A DNA stretch of 64,000 nt from Parapusillimonas granuli (lineage in GTDB: Bacteria > Pseudomonadota > Gammaproteobacteria > Burkholderiales > Burkholderiaceae_B), in NCBI RefSeq assembly GCF_013416525.1, contig NZ_JACCEM010000003.1, forward strand, positions 186,001 through 250,000, read 5' to 3'. A model generated the notes under the pieces. That model was not told the origin of the DNA. It made no database searches and was given only the letters and a program-made list of their open reading frames with translations. Both the position numbers and the translations under genes were made by a program. Below, piece by piece: positions 51,299 through 59,514 of this stretch (position 1 is the first letter of the stretch; every line of letters starts with the position of its first letter).

Positions 51299-52081
51299 TC
51301 ACTGTGTGCCGGCCAGTGTTTTCCCGTGTTCCAGCAAGGTCTGGCCCAGTTGCTGCGCGCGGGGATGGCCCAGGCGTGAACGAATGGCGGCGATGCTGAT
51401 CGACGCGACCGGGCGGCCGCGTTGATCCGGTATGCCGACGGCGATCGCCCAGCTGTCCTCGAGGACCAGCCCGGGCTGCAAGCAGTAGCCATGATGGCGG
51501 GTGTCGTGGACGAGCTCCCAGATGGCTTCGTCGGTGAAGCGCGGGAAGTTGCTCGCCCGCTGAGCGGCATTGTAGGCGAGCACTTGGGCGATCTCTTCGT
51601 CGGGCAGCATGGAAAGCATGGCGCAGCTTCCCGCCCCGACGCCGAGAGGCCAGTGGTCTCCGGGTTTGACCAGCTGGTTTCGAATGGGAAAGCTGCCTTC
51701 TTCGCGCAGCAGGCAAATGGTGTCGAGCCCATGCAGCACCGTCAGGAAGGCTGTGTCGCCGGATTGGTCGGCCAGGGCTCTTAGGACGGGAGCGGCTTTT
51801 TTGGGAAGCTGGTAATTGGGTTCCGCGACCAGGCCGGCGGCATAGACTTCCGGCCCCAGGCGATAACGCCCGGTTGCGGGGTCGTGGACGAGAAAGCCTT
51901 CTTCCGTAAGGGTAAGGGTCAGGCGCACGGAAGTCGCTTTATTGAGGCCGAGTTTCTGGATGATTTCGCTCATGCGCAAACCTTTCGGATCAACGCGAGT
52001 AAGAACACGCAGGATGGCGAGGCCACGCCTGAGTGTCTGGGCCCCGGCGACCTGCGTCGTCTTTTGGGTCGTCTTGTTCAT
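51299..52081 (-). CDS. IclR-family transcriptional regulator
   Basis: A 260-residue regulator with an N-terminal winged helix (LRRGLAILRVLTRVDPKGLRM, then KLGLNKATSVRLTLTLTEEGFL) and a C-terminal GAF-like effector domain (GDTAFLTVLHGLDTICLLREEG, then LGVGAGSCAMLSMLPDEE). It is convergent with the CoA ligase gene and divergent from the TRAP permease gene across 208 bases. The repeat at 52097-52115 just before its start is a good operator candidate. Probably it controls the permease and itself. Confidence 0.9.
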   Translation of the reverse strand: MNKTTQKTTQVAGAQTLRRGLAILRVLTRVDPKGLRMSEIIQKLGLNKATSVRLTLTLTEEGFLVHDPATGRYRLGPEVYAAGLVAEPNYQLPKKAAPVLRALADQSGDTAFLTVLHGLDTICLLREEGSFPIRNQLVKPGDHWPLGVGAGSCAMLSMLPDEEIAQVLAYNAAQRASNFPRFTDEAIWELVHDTRHHGYCLQPGLVLEDSWAIAVGIPDQRGRPVASISIAAIRSRLGHPRAQQLGQTLLEHGKTLAGTQ

Positions 52082-52096
52082 TTTGCGTCTCCGATT

Positions 52097-52115
52097 GGGT
52101 TTATTAAATAAACCC
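52097..52115. promoter_or_regulatory. Operator-like inverted repeat upstream of the IclR gene
   Basis: GGGTTTATTAAATAAACCC is a perfect 9-bp inverted repeat with one central base, starting 15 bases before the IclR ATG in the AT-rich region shared with the TRAP permease promoter. Position and symmetry suit binding by the IclR protein. Confidence 0.55.
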
Positions 52116-52289
52116 GAAATTTGACCTATGTAGGGATAATTCGCAAGGTATGTTGATAGCTAAAGGATATTATTGAATACCGAAGTCCATATTATAAATT
52201 TTCCTAACTCTACTTACAAAAATAAAACCATGCCAATGCGCGGCGAGCCAAGACGGCCGGCTTGCTGATAAAACAGACAGGAGACAAAA

Positions 52290-54149
52290 GTGAGTTCCGA
52301 TACTCTCGTGCTACAGGCCCCCAAAGACGCTCGGTGCGAGCGCAAGGCGCCGAACCTATGGGCGCCCCTAGAAGCCGCGTCGGCGGCGTTGCTTGCGGGC
52401 ATCATGGTGCTGATGCTCGTCAGCTCGTTTTCCCGTTACGTGTTTTCGTTGTCCATCGTCTGGGCCGATGAATTCATCTCCATTGCGTTTTTATGGCTTG
52501 CCATGCTGGGCTGTGTCATTGCCATGCGCCGAAATGAACATCTGCGCCTGACGGTATTCCTGGAAAAAGCGTCGCCCGCCTTGCGCGGCTATATACAGGC
52601 GTTCGCGATCATCATGGTGGCCATCTGCCTGGGAGCGCTCGTTTCCCCTTCGATCGAATACGCCCAGGAGGAATGGTTCATTACCTCGCCTGCCTTGGGA
52701 ATTCCCAACACTTACCGGGTGGCCGCCATACCCGTCGGCATCAGCTTGATGCTGCTTACGGTCATCGGCTATGCGATGCGCACGGTGGGATTGCGCCAGC
52801 TTGTCATCACGTCGGTCCTGGTCGCCGCGGCGGCGGGGCTGCTGTTTCTTCTGGAACCGCTGTTTCATGAAATAACCAGCCTGGGGCTGATCATTTTCCT
52901 GATCGGCCTCGTCGCCCTGTGCCTGGCTGCCGGGGTGCCGATCGCGTTCTGTTTTGGGCTGGGCACCATAGGCTTCCTGACGTTTTCCAGCTATGTGCCA
53001 TTGATGGTCGTCGTCAGCCGCATGGACGAGGGCATGTCGAGCGTCATTCTGGTTTCCGTGCCGATTTTCGTGATGCTGGGGTGCATTCTGGATGCCACGG
53101 GAATGGGCAAGGCCATCGTGGATTTTCTGGCGGCCTTGCTGGGCCACGTGAAGGCCGGCATGTCTTACGTCTTGCTGGGGTCCTTGTTCATCGTATCCGG
53201 CATTTCGGGCTCGAAGGTATCCGACATGGCCACGGTCGCTCCCGCCTTGTTCCCGGAGATGAAGCGCCGGGGCAACAAGCCCAAGGAGATGATCGCGCTG
53301 CTGGGCACGGGGGCGGCGATGGCCGACACCGTGCCGCCGAGCATCGTTTTGATCGTTCTGGGCTCTGTGGCGGGCGTGTCGATCGCCGCGCTGTTCCAAG
53401 CGGGCTTCGTGGTCGCCCTGGTGTTGCTGATGGTCCTGCTGCTGCTGGCCCGATGGAAGGCAAGGCATGAAGACGTGCACAACGTCAAGCGCGCGGGCCT
53501 GCGCCAGGCGGTGAAGCTGTCCGTGATCGCGGCCCCGGCGCTGCTGCTGCCGTTTCTCATTCGCGGCGCCGTGGGCAGCGGCATGGCTACGGCAACCGAA
53601 GTGTCCACCATCGCGGTGCTGTACACCCTGGTCGTCGGGCAGGTGCTCTACGGGGGCATCGGCGTGCGCAAGACCTACGGCATGCTGGTCGAAACGGCCT
53701 CGCTGAGCGGCACGATACTGCTCATCCTCGGCACGGCGTCGGCCATGGCCTGGGCCATCACGCAAAGCGGCGTCATCCAGGGGCTTTCCACCTTCCTGGC
53801 CAACCTTCCCGGCGGATGGATCGCCTATATGGCGGTCACCATCGTCGTGTTTCTGGTGCTCGGATGCGTGCTGGAAGGCCTGCCGGCGCTGTTGCTGCTG
53901 GCTCCGATCCTGTTTCCGATCGCCCGCAACCTGGGCATCAATGAAGTCCATTATGCAATGGTTGCCGTAACCGCCATGAATATCGGTCTGATGATGCCGC
54001 CCATCGGGGTCGGCTTCTATGTTGCCTGCCGGATAGGCGGGGAACCGCCCGATGAAGTCATGGGAGCCATATTGCCCTATCTGGGCGCCTTGCTGCTCGG
54101 GTTGGTCATCATTGCGCTGGTGCCGGGTATTTCCACGTTCGCCTTGTAG
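52290..54149 (+). CDS. TRAP transporter fused permease (DctQ-DctM)
   Basis: A 619-residue inner-membrane protein joining the small and large TRAP permease subunits. Residues about 30-170 are the four-helix DctQ part (SIVWADEFISIAFLWLAMLG); after a linker helix, residues about 195-615 are the DctM part with repeated amphipathic signatures such as PIFVMLGCILDATGMGKAIVDF and LGCVLEGLPALLLLAPILFPIA. It should carry out sodium-driven uptake of the ligand captured by the DctP protein at 47.5 kb. Translation begins at GTG 52290 with AGGAG upstream. Confidence 0.93.
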   Translation: MSSDTLVLQAPKDARCERKAPNLWAPLEAASAALLAGIMVLMLVSSFSRYVFSLSIVWADEFISIAFLWLAMLGCVIAMRRNEHLRLTVFLEKASPALRGYIQAFAIIMVAICLGALVSPSIEYAQEEWFITSPALGIPNTYRVAAIPVGISLMLLTVIGYAMRTVGLRQLVITSVLVAAAAGLLFLLEPLFHEITSLGLIIFLIGLVALCLAAGVPIAFCFGLGTIGFLTFSSYVPLMVVVSRMDEGMSSVILVSVPIFVMLGCILDATGMGKAIVDFLAALLGHVKAGMSYVLLGSLFIVSGISGSKVSDMATVAPALFPEMKRRGNKPKEMIALLGTGAAMADTVPPSIVLIVLGSVAGVSIAALFQAGFVVALVLLMVLLLLARWKARHEDVHNVKRAGLRQAVKLSVIAAPALLLPFLIRGAVGSGMATATEVSTIAVLYTLVVGQVLYGGIGVRKTYGMLVETASLSGTILLILGTASAMAWAITQSGVIQGLSTFLANLPGGWIAYMAVTIVVFLVLGCVLEGLPALLLLAPILFPIARNLGINEVHYAMVAVTAMNIGLMMPPIGVGFYVACRIGGEPPDEVMGAILPYLGALLLGLVIIALVPGISTFAL

Positions 54150-54185
54150 CGCCGGGCCGTACCGGCGGCAAAAGCGGCCATGACG

Positions 54186-54210
54186 GCGAGCGGTCAAAAA
54201 CCGCTCGCTT
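54186..54210 (+). terminator. Intrinsic-type terminator after the TRAP permease
   Basis: A perfect 9-bp stem GCGAGCGGT/ACCGCTCGC with a CAAAA loop, followed by TTCCTT. It lies 36 bases past the permease stop. The T-tract is imperfect, so read-through to the PPC genes is possible. Confidence 0.7.
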
Positions 54211-54308
54211 CCTTCACATGCCGTTGCCGCCGCCAATGCATGCATGCGACGCAGCGAAAGCGCGCCGCGTTTCCGCCACCAAAAGTGGCTTTCTAGGAGG
54301 AGAACCTG

Positions 54309-54806
54309 ATGACAAGCAGGATTCTGGTCGTGGAAGACGACACCGTCCACGATTTCAAGATTGAAATCCCGGCAGGCGCCTGGCTTGGGCCGTCGATTCT
54401 GAGCGTGCTGGCTTTGGAAGGCATTTCCTACGCCCAGCTCGAATGCCAGTCGGGTGAGCTGGACGAGGCAGTCTACCACGTGGCGCCGCCGGAGCCCACC
54501 GGGCGCACGCTGGTTGCTTACGGCGAAGGCATCGTGCTGAACCGCGTCACCCTGATCGGCGCGAATGCCGTGGTCGGCCGGAATGCCGATGGCGCAGCCA
54601 TCATTCATTGCCACGGTTTCATATCGGAAGCGAGCGGAAAGCTGCACGGCGGCCATCTGAACCTGCCACGCTGCCGCGTGGGAAACAAGGGCCTGAGCTT
54701 GCGCGGCGTGGCTACGCGGCGGTCCGGTTTCGTCAGCGCGCTCGATCGGACGAGCCGCCTGCATGTGTTCCATCCGGTTCGGGAGGCATGCGCAGATGGA
54801 CGCTAA
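54309..54806 (+). CDS. PPC/DUF296-like protein, first of a pair
   Basis: A 165-residue protein with the PPC/DUF296-like pattern. It starts with VHDFKIEIPAGAWLGPSILSVLALEGISYAQLEC, and its second half has AAIIHCHGFISEASGKLHGGHLNLPRCRVG, which resembles the HxHxxxSxxxGxxxGGH core of the domain. PPC proteins are small trimeric beta-sandwich proteins; most prokaryotic members have no known function. AGGAGG lies directly upstream of the ATG. Its end overlaps the next gene, also PPC-like, by 11 bases, suggesting a heteromeric product. Confidence 0.7.
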   Translation: MTSRILVVEDDTVHDFKIEIPAGAWLGPSILSVLALEGISYAQLECQSGELDEAVYHVAPPEPTGRTLVAYGEGIVLNRVTLIGANAVVGRNADGAAIIHCHGFISEASGKLHGGHLNLPRCRVGNKGLSLRGVATRRSGFVSALDRTSRLHVFHPVREACADGR

Positions 54807-55200
54807 ACTCGTACGCGGCAGCTTCGGCAGGGTTTTCAACGCCCGGCTGTGCACCAATGACGACCTGGTCGAGTCCGTGGAGCAACTGTGCCTGAAGCAC
54901 AATGTCCGCGAGGCCGTCGTTCGCGGCGGGTTGGGGAGCCTGTTCCGCAGTGAAATCAGGGTGGGCAATGAGCGGCGGCATGTCGAGGGCTACGCCGTCG
55001 AGCTGTTGACCCTGGACGGGAACGTAGCCGTGGATCCCCGGACGGGCCGCCTGGACGTCAGCCTGCACGGCGTCATCGCCGACAACAAGGGGGTCGTGCA
55101 CGCGGGAACCTTCCTCAAAGGAGGCAGCCCCACGTGCGTCACGGTCGAGCTCGTCGTACAGGAGTGGCTGCCGGCCGGCCCTAAGGACTGTCAACGCTAA
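54796..55200 (+). CDS. PPC/DUF296-like protein, second of a pair
   Basis: A 134-residue PPC domain protein: VRGSFGRVFNARLCTNDDLVESVEQLCLKHNVREAVVRGGLGSL, then GYAVELLTLDGNVA, and SLHGVIADNKGVVHAGTFLKGG with a final VTVELVVQEW. Length and pattern match single-domain DUF296 proteins. The ATG at 54796 lies inside the end of the preceding PPC gene. The domain's function is unknown here; it may bind a CoA thioester or small metabolite from the neighbouring pathway, which is inference only. Confidence 0.75.
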   Translation: MDAKLVRGSFGRVFNARLCTNDDLVESVEQLCLKHNVREAVVRGGLGSLFRSEIRVGNERRHVEGYAVELLTLDGNVAVDPRTGRLDVSLHGVIADNKGVVHAGTFLKGGSPTCVTVELVVQEWLPAGPKDCQR

Positions 55201-55289
55201 AAGGTAGGCGTCGCTGGCCCTAGGCTTATGCAATTGCCGCGATCCGGGTTACCCTGAATCATCACGCAATCACCTCAGCAGGGCAGGCC

Positions 55290-55820
55290 ATGGCGGACCA
55301 CAGCGGCGAAGCGATCGAAAACAGCAGCGGCGGACGGGAAATCAACCCGTTCGATACGGCTTTCGAGCACGTGTTCCCATTGATTTCCCTGACCATGAAC
55401 CGCTTCATCGTCGATCACATGCTGCGGTCGGCCCGGATGCTGGATCTCGATTTCGAGTCCTTGATCATCCTTGGCTTGCTTTCGCATTTGAATGTCGCGC
55501 CCAATCTGCCCTTGCCCGGCGCCGCAGCCCCCGCCTCCGGCGCCGGGCCGCTCGTGATCGAAACGTTCAAGCCCATGCGGTTGCGCGACCTGGAGCAGAT
55601 CTCGCGTCTGCCGCGCGAAACCATACGCCGCAAGCTGCAGCGGTTGAGCGAGCGAGGGTATGTGGAAAGCGACGCGGGCGGCTGGCGGCTTCGCCCCGAT
55701 TGCATAGGCCAGGAATTGCGGGAGTTCACGCGGGACAGCGCGAAGCAGTTGCTGCACCTGGCGGAGCAGATGAATCAGCTGATCGGCATGGGAATGAAAG
55801 GCGCCGGCAAGGAAGGCTGA
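55290..55820 (+). CDS. Winged-helix transcriptional regulator-like protein
   Basis: A 176-residue protein with a helical N-terminal half (NPFDTAFEHVFPLISLTMNRFIVDHMLRS) and a winged-helix region near residues 95-135 (MRLRDLEQISRLPRETIRRKLQRLSERGYVE), followed by a helical tail. The HTH resembles that of MarR or Crp-type repressors, but I cannot name the family. It is 89 bases downstream of the PPC pair on the same strand and convergent with the diguanylate cyclase. Its targets are unknown. Confidence 0.7.
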   Translation: MADHSGEAIENSSGGREINPFDTAFEHVFPLISLTMNRFIVDHMLRSARMLDLDFESLIILGLLSHLNVAPNLPLPGAAAPASGAGPLVIETFKPMRLRDLEQISRLPRETIRRKLQRLSERGYVESDAGGWRLRPDCIGQELREFTRDSAKQLLHLAEQMNQLIGMGMKGAGKEG

Positions 55821-55908
55821 TCGGGCATCGGGGCCTCGTCCGTGGCCGGCCTGCCCGCAATGGCCGGCCAGTGCCGCCCGCCTTGTGACGCTGACAGGCG
55901 CTGGGGGC

Positions 55909-57042
55909 TCAGGCGGCGCTGCGCGCATCGTTCGGCAAGCCCGGCCTGGCGCAGGCGTTCGGCTGCATGGACCGGCTGAAACAGGCATACTGATTCCTGC
56001 CATTGTCCTTTGCGCTGTATAGGGCCTGGTCGGCGTTGCCGATCAGCTGCTTGACGGTCGTTGCATCGTCCGGGAAAGTCGTCACGCCCATGCTCGCCGT
56101 CAGGTTTAGCTGCTGGTCTTCGAGCTTCAAAGGGTATGCGATGACCTGCAATATCTTCTGGGCAATGTTTTCGGCCTCCGCCAGGTTGTTGATGCCGTCC
56201 AGCACGACGGCGAACTCGTCGCCGCCAAGGCGCGCCACCACGTCGCTGGACCGGACGCAATGCTGCAGCCGGTTGCCGACTTCCTTCAGTATGGCGTCCC
56301 CGCCCAAATGGCCATAGGTATCGTTAAGGTGCTTGAACCGGTCGAGATCCAGCAGCAGCACGGCAAATTTCGTCCGGCGCCGGCTGTGGCTTTTCACGAT
56401 ATGCTTCAGCCGCGAGAACAGGGCGTGCCGGTTCAGCAGCGCCGTGAGCTGATCGTAGTTCGCCCGGAAGTAAAGATCCGCCTGCACCTGGCTGAGCTCG
56501 ATGGCGATGGCGGCGATTTCGCCCGCCACGGCCAGGATCACCTTCTCGTAGGCACAGGGGCTGCGGGGGGAGTCGCTGTAGATTGCAAAAGCCCCTCGCA
56601 CGGTTGCGGTGCTGTCGCTGAACGGATAGGACCAACAGGCGCGCAGCCCGCAAGACAGGGCCGGCGCTTTGAAGTCCACCCAGTTGGGGTGGCTGGCGAT
56701 GTCATTGACGATGATGGGCTTGTTCAGCGCCATCGCCGCGCCACAGGAACCGACCTTGGGGCCGATTTTCACGCCGATCAGGTTTTCGCTGTAGCTGCGC
56801 GGCAGGTGCGGGGCGATCGAGCGGCCGATCGCGGTGCCTGTGCCGTCCAGTGTCAGCACCGAGCATACGGAGCCGGGAATCTGTTTTTCCACGAAGTCGC
56901 ACAGCGCGGTCAATGATTCGTCCAGCGGCCTTTTCGCGGCGACCAGCCGCAAAACCTTTATCTGGTTTTTCAAGCACGCCAGATTTTCCAGGTCCTTGGA
57001 ATTGGATGTCAGTCCGTCTTTCGCCCTGCTGCGCATGGTCAC
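55909..57042 (-). CDS. GAF-GGDEF diguanylate cyclase
   Basis: A 377-residue cytoplasmic signalling enzyme. Residues about 30-185 are a GAF sensor domain (GPKVGSCGAAMALNKPIIVNDI), and about 195-355 a GGDEF domain with the intact active site GGDEF at 273-277 and DLDRFKHLNDTYGH for metal and substrate binding. The allosteric I-site RSSD (264-267) is intact, five residues before GGDEF, so c-di-GMP product inhibition is expected. No EAL domain follows. It starts at GTG 57042 with GAGGA upstream, nine bases after the stop of a membrane protein gene on the same strand. Confidence 0.92.
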   Translation of the reverse strand: MTMRSRAKDGLTSNSKDLENLACLKNQIKVLRLVAAKRPLDESLTALCDFVEKQIPGSVCSVLTLDGTGTAIGRSIAPHLPRSYSENLIGVKIGPKVGSCGAAMALNKPIIVNDIASHPNWVDFKAPALSCGLRACWSYPFSDSTATVRGAFAIYSDSPRSPCAYEKVILAVAGEIAAIAIELSQVQADLYFRANYDQLTALLNRHALFSRLKHIVKSHSRRRTKFAVLLLDLDRFKHLNDTYGHLGGDAILKEVGNRLQHCVRSSDVVARLGGDEFAVVLDGINNLAEAENIAQKILQVIAYPLKLEDQQLNLTASMGVTTFPDDATTVKQLIGNADQALYSAKDNGRNQYACFSRSMQPNACARPGLPNDARSAA

Positions 57043-57051
57043 CTTGAGTCC

Positions 57052-57603
57052 TCAACGATAAATCGGTTTGCAAGAAGCAAGAGCATGCAATTGCGCCGGC
57101 CGGGGCGTTATGGAGCGATAGACATAATTCCGGTATTCGCCTTTCAAGGACAGGGCGATATAAAAGCCGGCCATGCCGGATAATATGGCGATAAAGCCCG
57201 CTCCAAACAAGGCGGAAACCTGCAGTGCTTCAAAAAACCTTTGCCACAGCACGCCAAAAGATATCATCACGACGAACACGGTGAGGCCGTACCTGGCTGC
57301 GATAATCAGTCCTTGCCGCAGCATCGACGCCCGCGGAACCGGAGACCAGCCGCGATAATTCACATAATCGCCCATGAAGCAGATAAAAGAGCAAAGGAGC
57401 GAAAACAGCGTCACGACCAGCGTGGCCAAGCCCATTACCGAGTCGGGGCCCGTGGCGATGCTGTCCTGCGTAATATATACTGCGCCCTGATTATCCAGCG
57501 TGAAAAACGCGATGGAAAATCCGCCGATCAATGCCGCCAACCCCATCAGCGTGCTATTGGCGAACGTAGAATGATTAAAGATTCTGCTTATCGACATGAT
57601 CAA
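57052..57603 (-). CDS. Multi-pass membrane protein of unknown function
   Basis: A 183-residue protein with four hydrophobic segments: TLMGLAALIGGFSIAFFTL (about 18-36), ATLVVTLFSLLCSFICFMG (about 60-78), ARYGLTVFVVMISFGVLW (about 102-119) and ALFGAGFIAILSGMAGFYIA (about 130-149). The C-terminal tail is short and polar. I do not recognise the family. It lies nine bases before the diguanylate cyclase gene on the same strand, so the two probably act together, for example as membrane input or effector. Translation may start two codons in, at MSISRIFN. Confidence 0.7.
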   Translation of the reverse strand: MIMSISRIFNHSTFANSTLMGLAALIGGFSIAFFTLDNQGAVYITQDSIATGPDSVMGLATLVVTLFSLLCSFICFMGDYVNYRGWSPVPRASMLRQGLIIAARYGLTVFVVMISFGVLWQRFFEALQVSALFGAGFIAILSGMAGFYIALSLKGEYRNYVYRSITPRPAQLHALASCKPIYR

Positions 57604-57933
57604 GCCTATTCAAAAATGACGAGCGCATGATACCTAAAAAGATAGGCAGCCTGAACCGGTTGGCTATGTGTTTTCGCCCATTTTGGGCGAGGCCGGATAA
57701 TGGCAACGGTCGATCGCAAAAGATCCGAACAGTCTTTTGGAAGCGTGAAGATACAGAGGATTTTTTGCATCCCACATGATTCAAGTCATGTTTTTAATTA
57801 AACAGAATAAGATTCCATGGATGCGCGGCAGTGGCGGAAAAAAAGCCCTTGTTTCCAAGGGCCTTTTCGCCAGGGCCTGTTCACGTAGACGGGCTCTGGG
57901 CTTGGCGGCCGGTTCAGGGCCTGTCGGGCGGCG
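57604..57933. other. Intergenic region between the membrane protein and the TPP enzyme
   Basis: A 330-base stretch without a convincing gene. Its AT-rich left part should hold the minus-strand promoter of the membrane protein/cyclase pair. The right part holds the terminator at 57838-57867. A 69-codon minus-strand frame inside it has no family features and is not called. Confidence 0.4.
57838..57867 (-). terminator. Intrinsic terminator of the TPP enzyme gene
   Basis: On the minus strand the hairpin GCCCTTG/CAAGGGC with a GAAA loop is followed by seven T residues (57844-57838). It lies about 70 bases past the stop of the minus-strand TPP enzyme gene at 57934. Confidence 0.9.
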
Positions 57934-59499
57934 TCAAGGCAGGAGCGCCTCGATCAGCGACGGCCCCTCTTGCGCGCAGGCGTTCCGGAAGGCCCGCGCG
58001 AAGCCGCCGACGGTATCCACGCTCACGGCCGGAACGCCGTGGCCGCGGGCGAGCGACACCCAGTCGAGCGTCGGGCGCTCCAGGTCCAGCATGCGGTGCG
58101 CTTGTTCCCCCGGGTTGTCGATGCCGACGCCTTTCAGTTCGCCATGCAGGATCCGGTAGCTGCGGTTGGCCAGGATGATGGTGACGACGTCCAGCTGTTC
58201 CCGGGCTTGCGTCCAGAGCGCTTGCAGGGTGTACATGCCGCTGCCGTCTCCTTCGAAACAGACCACTTTGCGTCCGGGGCAGGCGACGGCCGCGCCGGTG
58301 GCCATGGGCAGGCCCGAGCCGATCGCGCCGCCCGTGATCTGCAGATAATCGTGCGGGGCGGCGCCGTCGGTGAATTTGAAGAGCGAACGGCCGGACGAGA
58401 CCGATTCATCGACGACGACGGCGTTTTCGGGCAAGAGGGTCGCCATGGCCTGCATGATGGTGTCGGGGTCGAGCCGGTTGCTTGCGGGCATCTCGGGCGC
58501 CGGCGCCTCGGCGGCCGGGCGGTGCCGGGCCGGGCATCCGAGTTCGTCGGCCAGCCACGCCAGCGTGTGCAGGGCGTCGCCGCCGGGCGCAAGGAGCGGA
58601 ATGAGCTCGCAGCCGGGCGGCATCAGCAGGCGCGGCTTGTCGGGATAGCCGAAGAAGGCGGCGGGGGGATGGCTGCCGACCAGAACCAGCGCTTCGATGT
58701 CGCGCAGCATCTGCACGGCCTGGTCCACATTGAACGGTATGCGGGGAACGACGAGATGGCCCCGCCCGCGGGCGAAGCGGCGATTGGACTGCTGGGCGAA
58801 CAGCCGCAGGTTGGCCAGCCCGCCAAAGCGCGACAGCAGGCGCAGCCCGTCGGCTTCCACGGCGGGCCCGCTCACGAGCAGGCCGACGCGCTTGCCCGAA
58901 CGCAGCGCCTGCACGGCGCGCGCCATGGCGCCGGCCTCGGCGCGTTGCAGCGCCGCCGGCGGCCGCGCGGCGCGAGGCTCGTCGCCGGGCGCCCAGGCGG
59001 TGTCGGCGGGCAGGATCAGGGTGGCGATCTGGCCGTCGTGCGAGCGGGCGGCGGTGACGGCCTCCGCCGTGTCACGGGCGATCGTCCGCCGGCCGCCGAC
59101 TCTGTGCCAGTCTGAAATCAGGGCGGCCGTGGCGGGCAGGTCGCTGCGCAAAGGGCTTTCGTGCTGGAGATGGTCGCTGGCGTGTTCGCCCACGATGTTC
59201 AGGATCGGGGTGCGCGCCTTGCGGGCGTTGTGCAGGTTGGCGATGCCGTTGGCCAGGCCCGGGCCCAGGTGCAGCAAAGTCGAGGCGGGCTTGCCCGCCA
59301 TGCGGCCGTAGCCGTCCGCTGCGCCGGTCACGACGCCTTCAAACAGGCCGAGCACGCAGCGCATGCCCGGCACGCGGTCCAGGGCGGCGACGAAGTGCAT
59401 TTCGGAGGTGCCGGGATTGGCGAAGCAGATGTCGATTTCCGACGCGAGCAGGGTCCGGACCAGGGACTCCGCGCCGTTCATCGTAGGGGGCAGGCTCAT
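57934..59499 (-). CDS. Thiamine-diphosphate-dependent acetolactate synthase-like enzyme
   Basis: A 521-residue TPP enzyme with the three-domain order of the acetohydroxyacid synthase/benzoylformate decarboxylase group. The catalytic glutamate is E54 in VLGLFEGVVTGAADGYGRM, and the cofactor motif GDGSGMYTLQALW...ILANRSY binds Mg-diphosphate. It is shorter than biosynthetic IlvB and no ilvH-like regulatory gene is present, so a catabolic decarboxylase or carboligase is more likely. It follows a Bug receptor by 15 bases on the same strand. It belongs to the block with propeller, CMD and maleate isomerase genes. Confidence 0.88.
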   Translation of the reverse strand: MSLPPTMNGAESLVRTLLASEIDICFANPGTSEMHFVAALDRVPGMRCVLGLFEGVVTGAADGYGRMAGKPASTLLHLGPGLANGIANLHNARKARTPILNIVGEHASDHLQHESPLRSDLPATAALISDWHRVGGRRTIARDTAEAVTAARSHDGQIATLILPADTAWAPGDEPRAARPPAALQRAEAGAMARAVQALRSGKRVGLLVSGPAVEADGLRLLSRFGGLANLRLFAQQSNRRFARGRGHLVVPRIPFNVDQAVQMLRDIEALVLVGSHPPAAFFGYPDKPRLLMPPGCELIPLLAPGGDALHTLAWLADELGCPARHRPAAEAPAPEMPASNRLDPDTIMQAMATLLPENAVVVDESVSSGRSLFKFTDGAAPHDYLQITGGAIGSGLPMATGAAVACPGRKVVCFEGDGSGMYTLQALWTQAREQLDVVTIILANRSYRILHGELKGVGIDNPGEQAHRMLDLERPTLDWVSLARGHGVPAVSVDTVGGFARAFRNACAQEGPSLIEALLP

Positions 59500-59514
59500 T
59501 CGTGGACTCTTCTT

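Noticed and set aside
57575..57784. A 69-codon minus-strand frame upstream of the membrane protein
   Set aside because: No family features, overlaps the membrane protein start and the probable promoter region.
44703..57867. Possible attachment-site duplication: GCAGTGG plus a GCCCTTG/CAAGGGC hairpin occurs after tRNA-Pro and again at 57828-57867, framing a catabolic block
   Set aside because: The second hairpin is a good terminator for the minus-strand TPP gene, the tRNA 3' end itself is not repeated, no integrase is present, and such hairpins are common.
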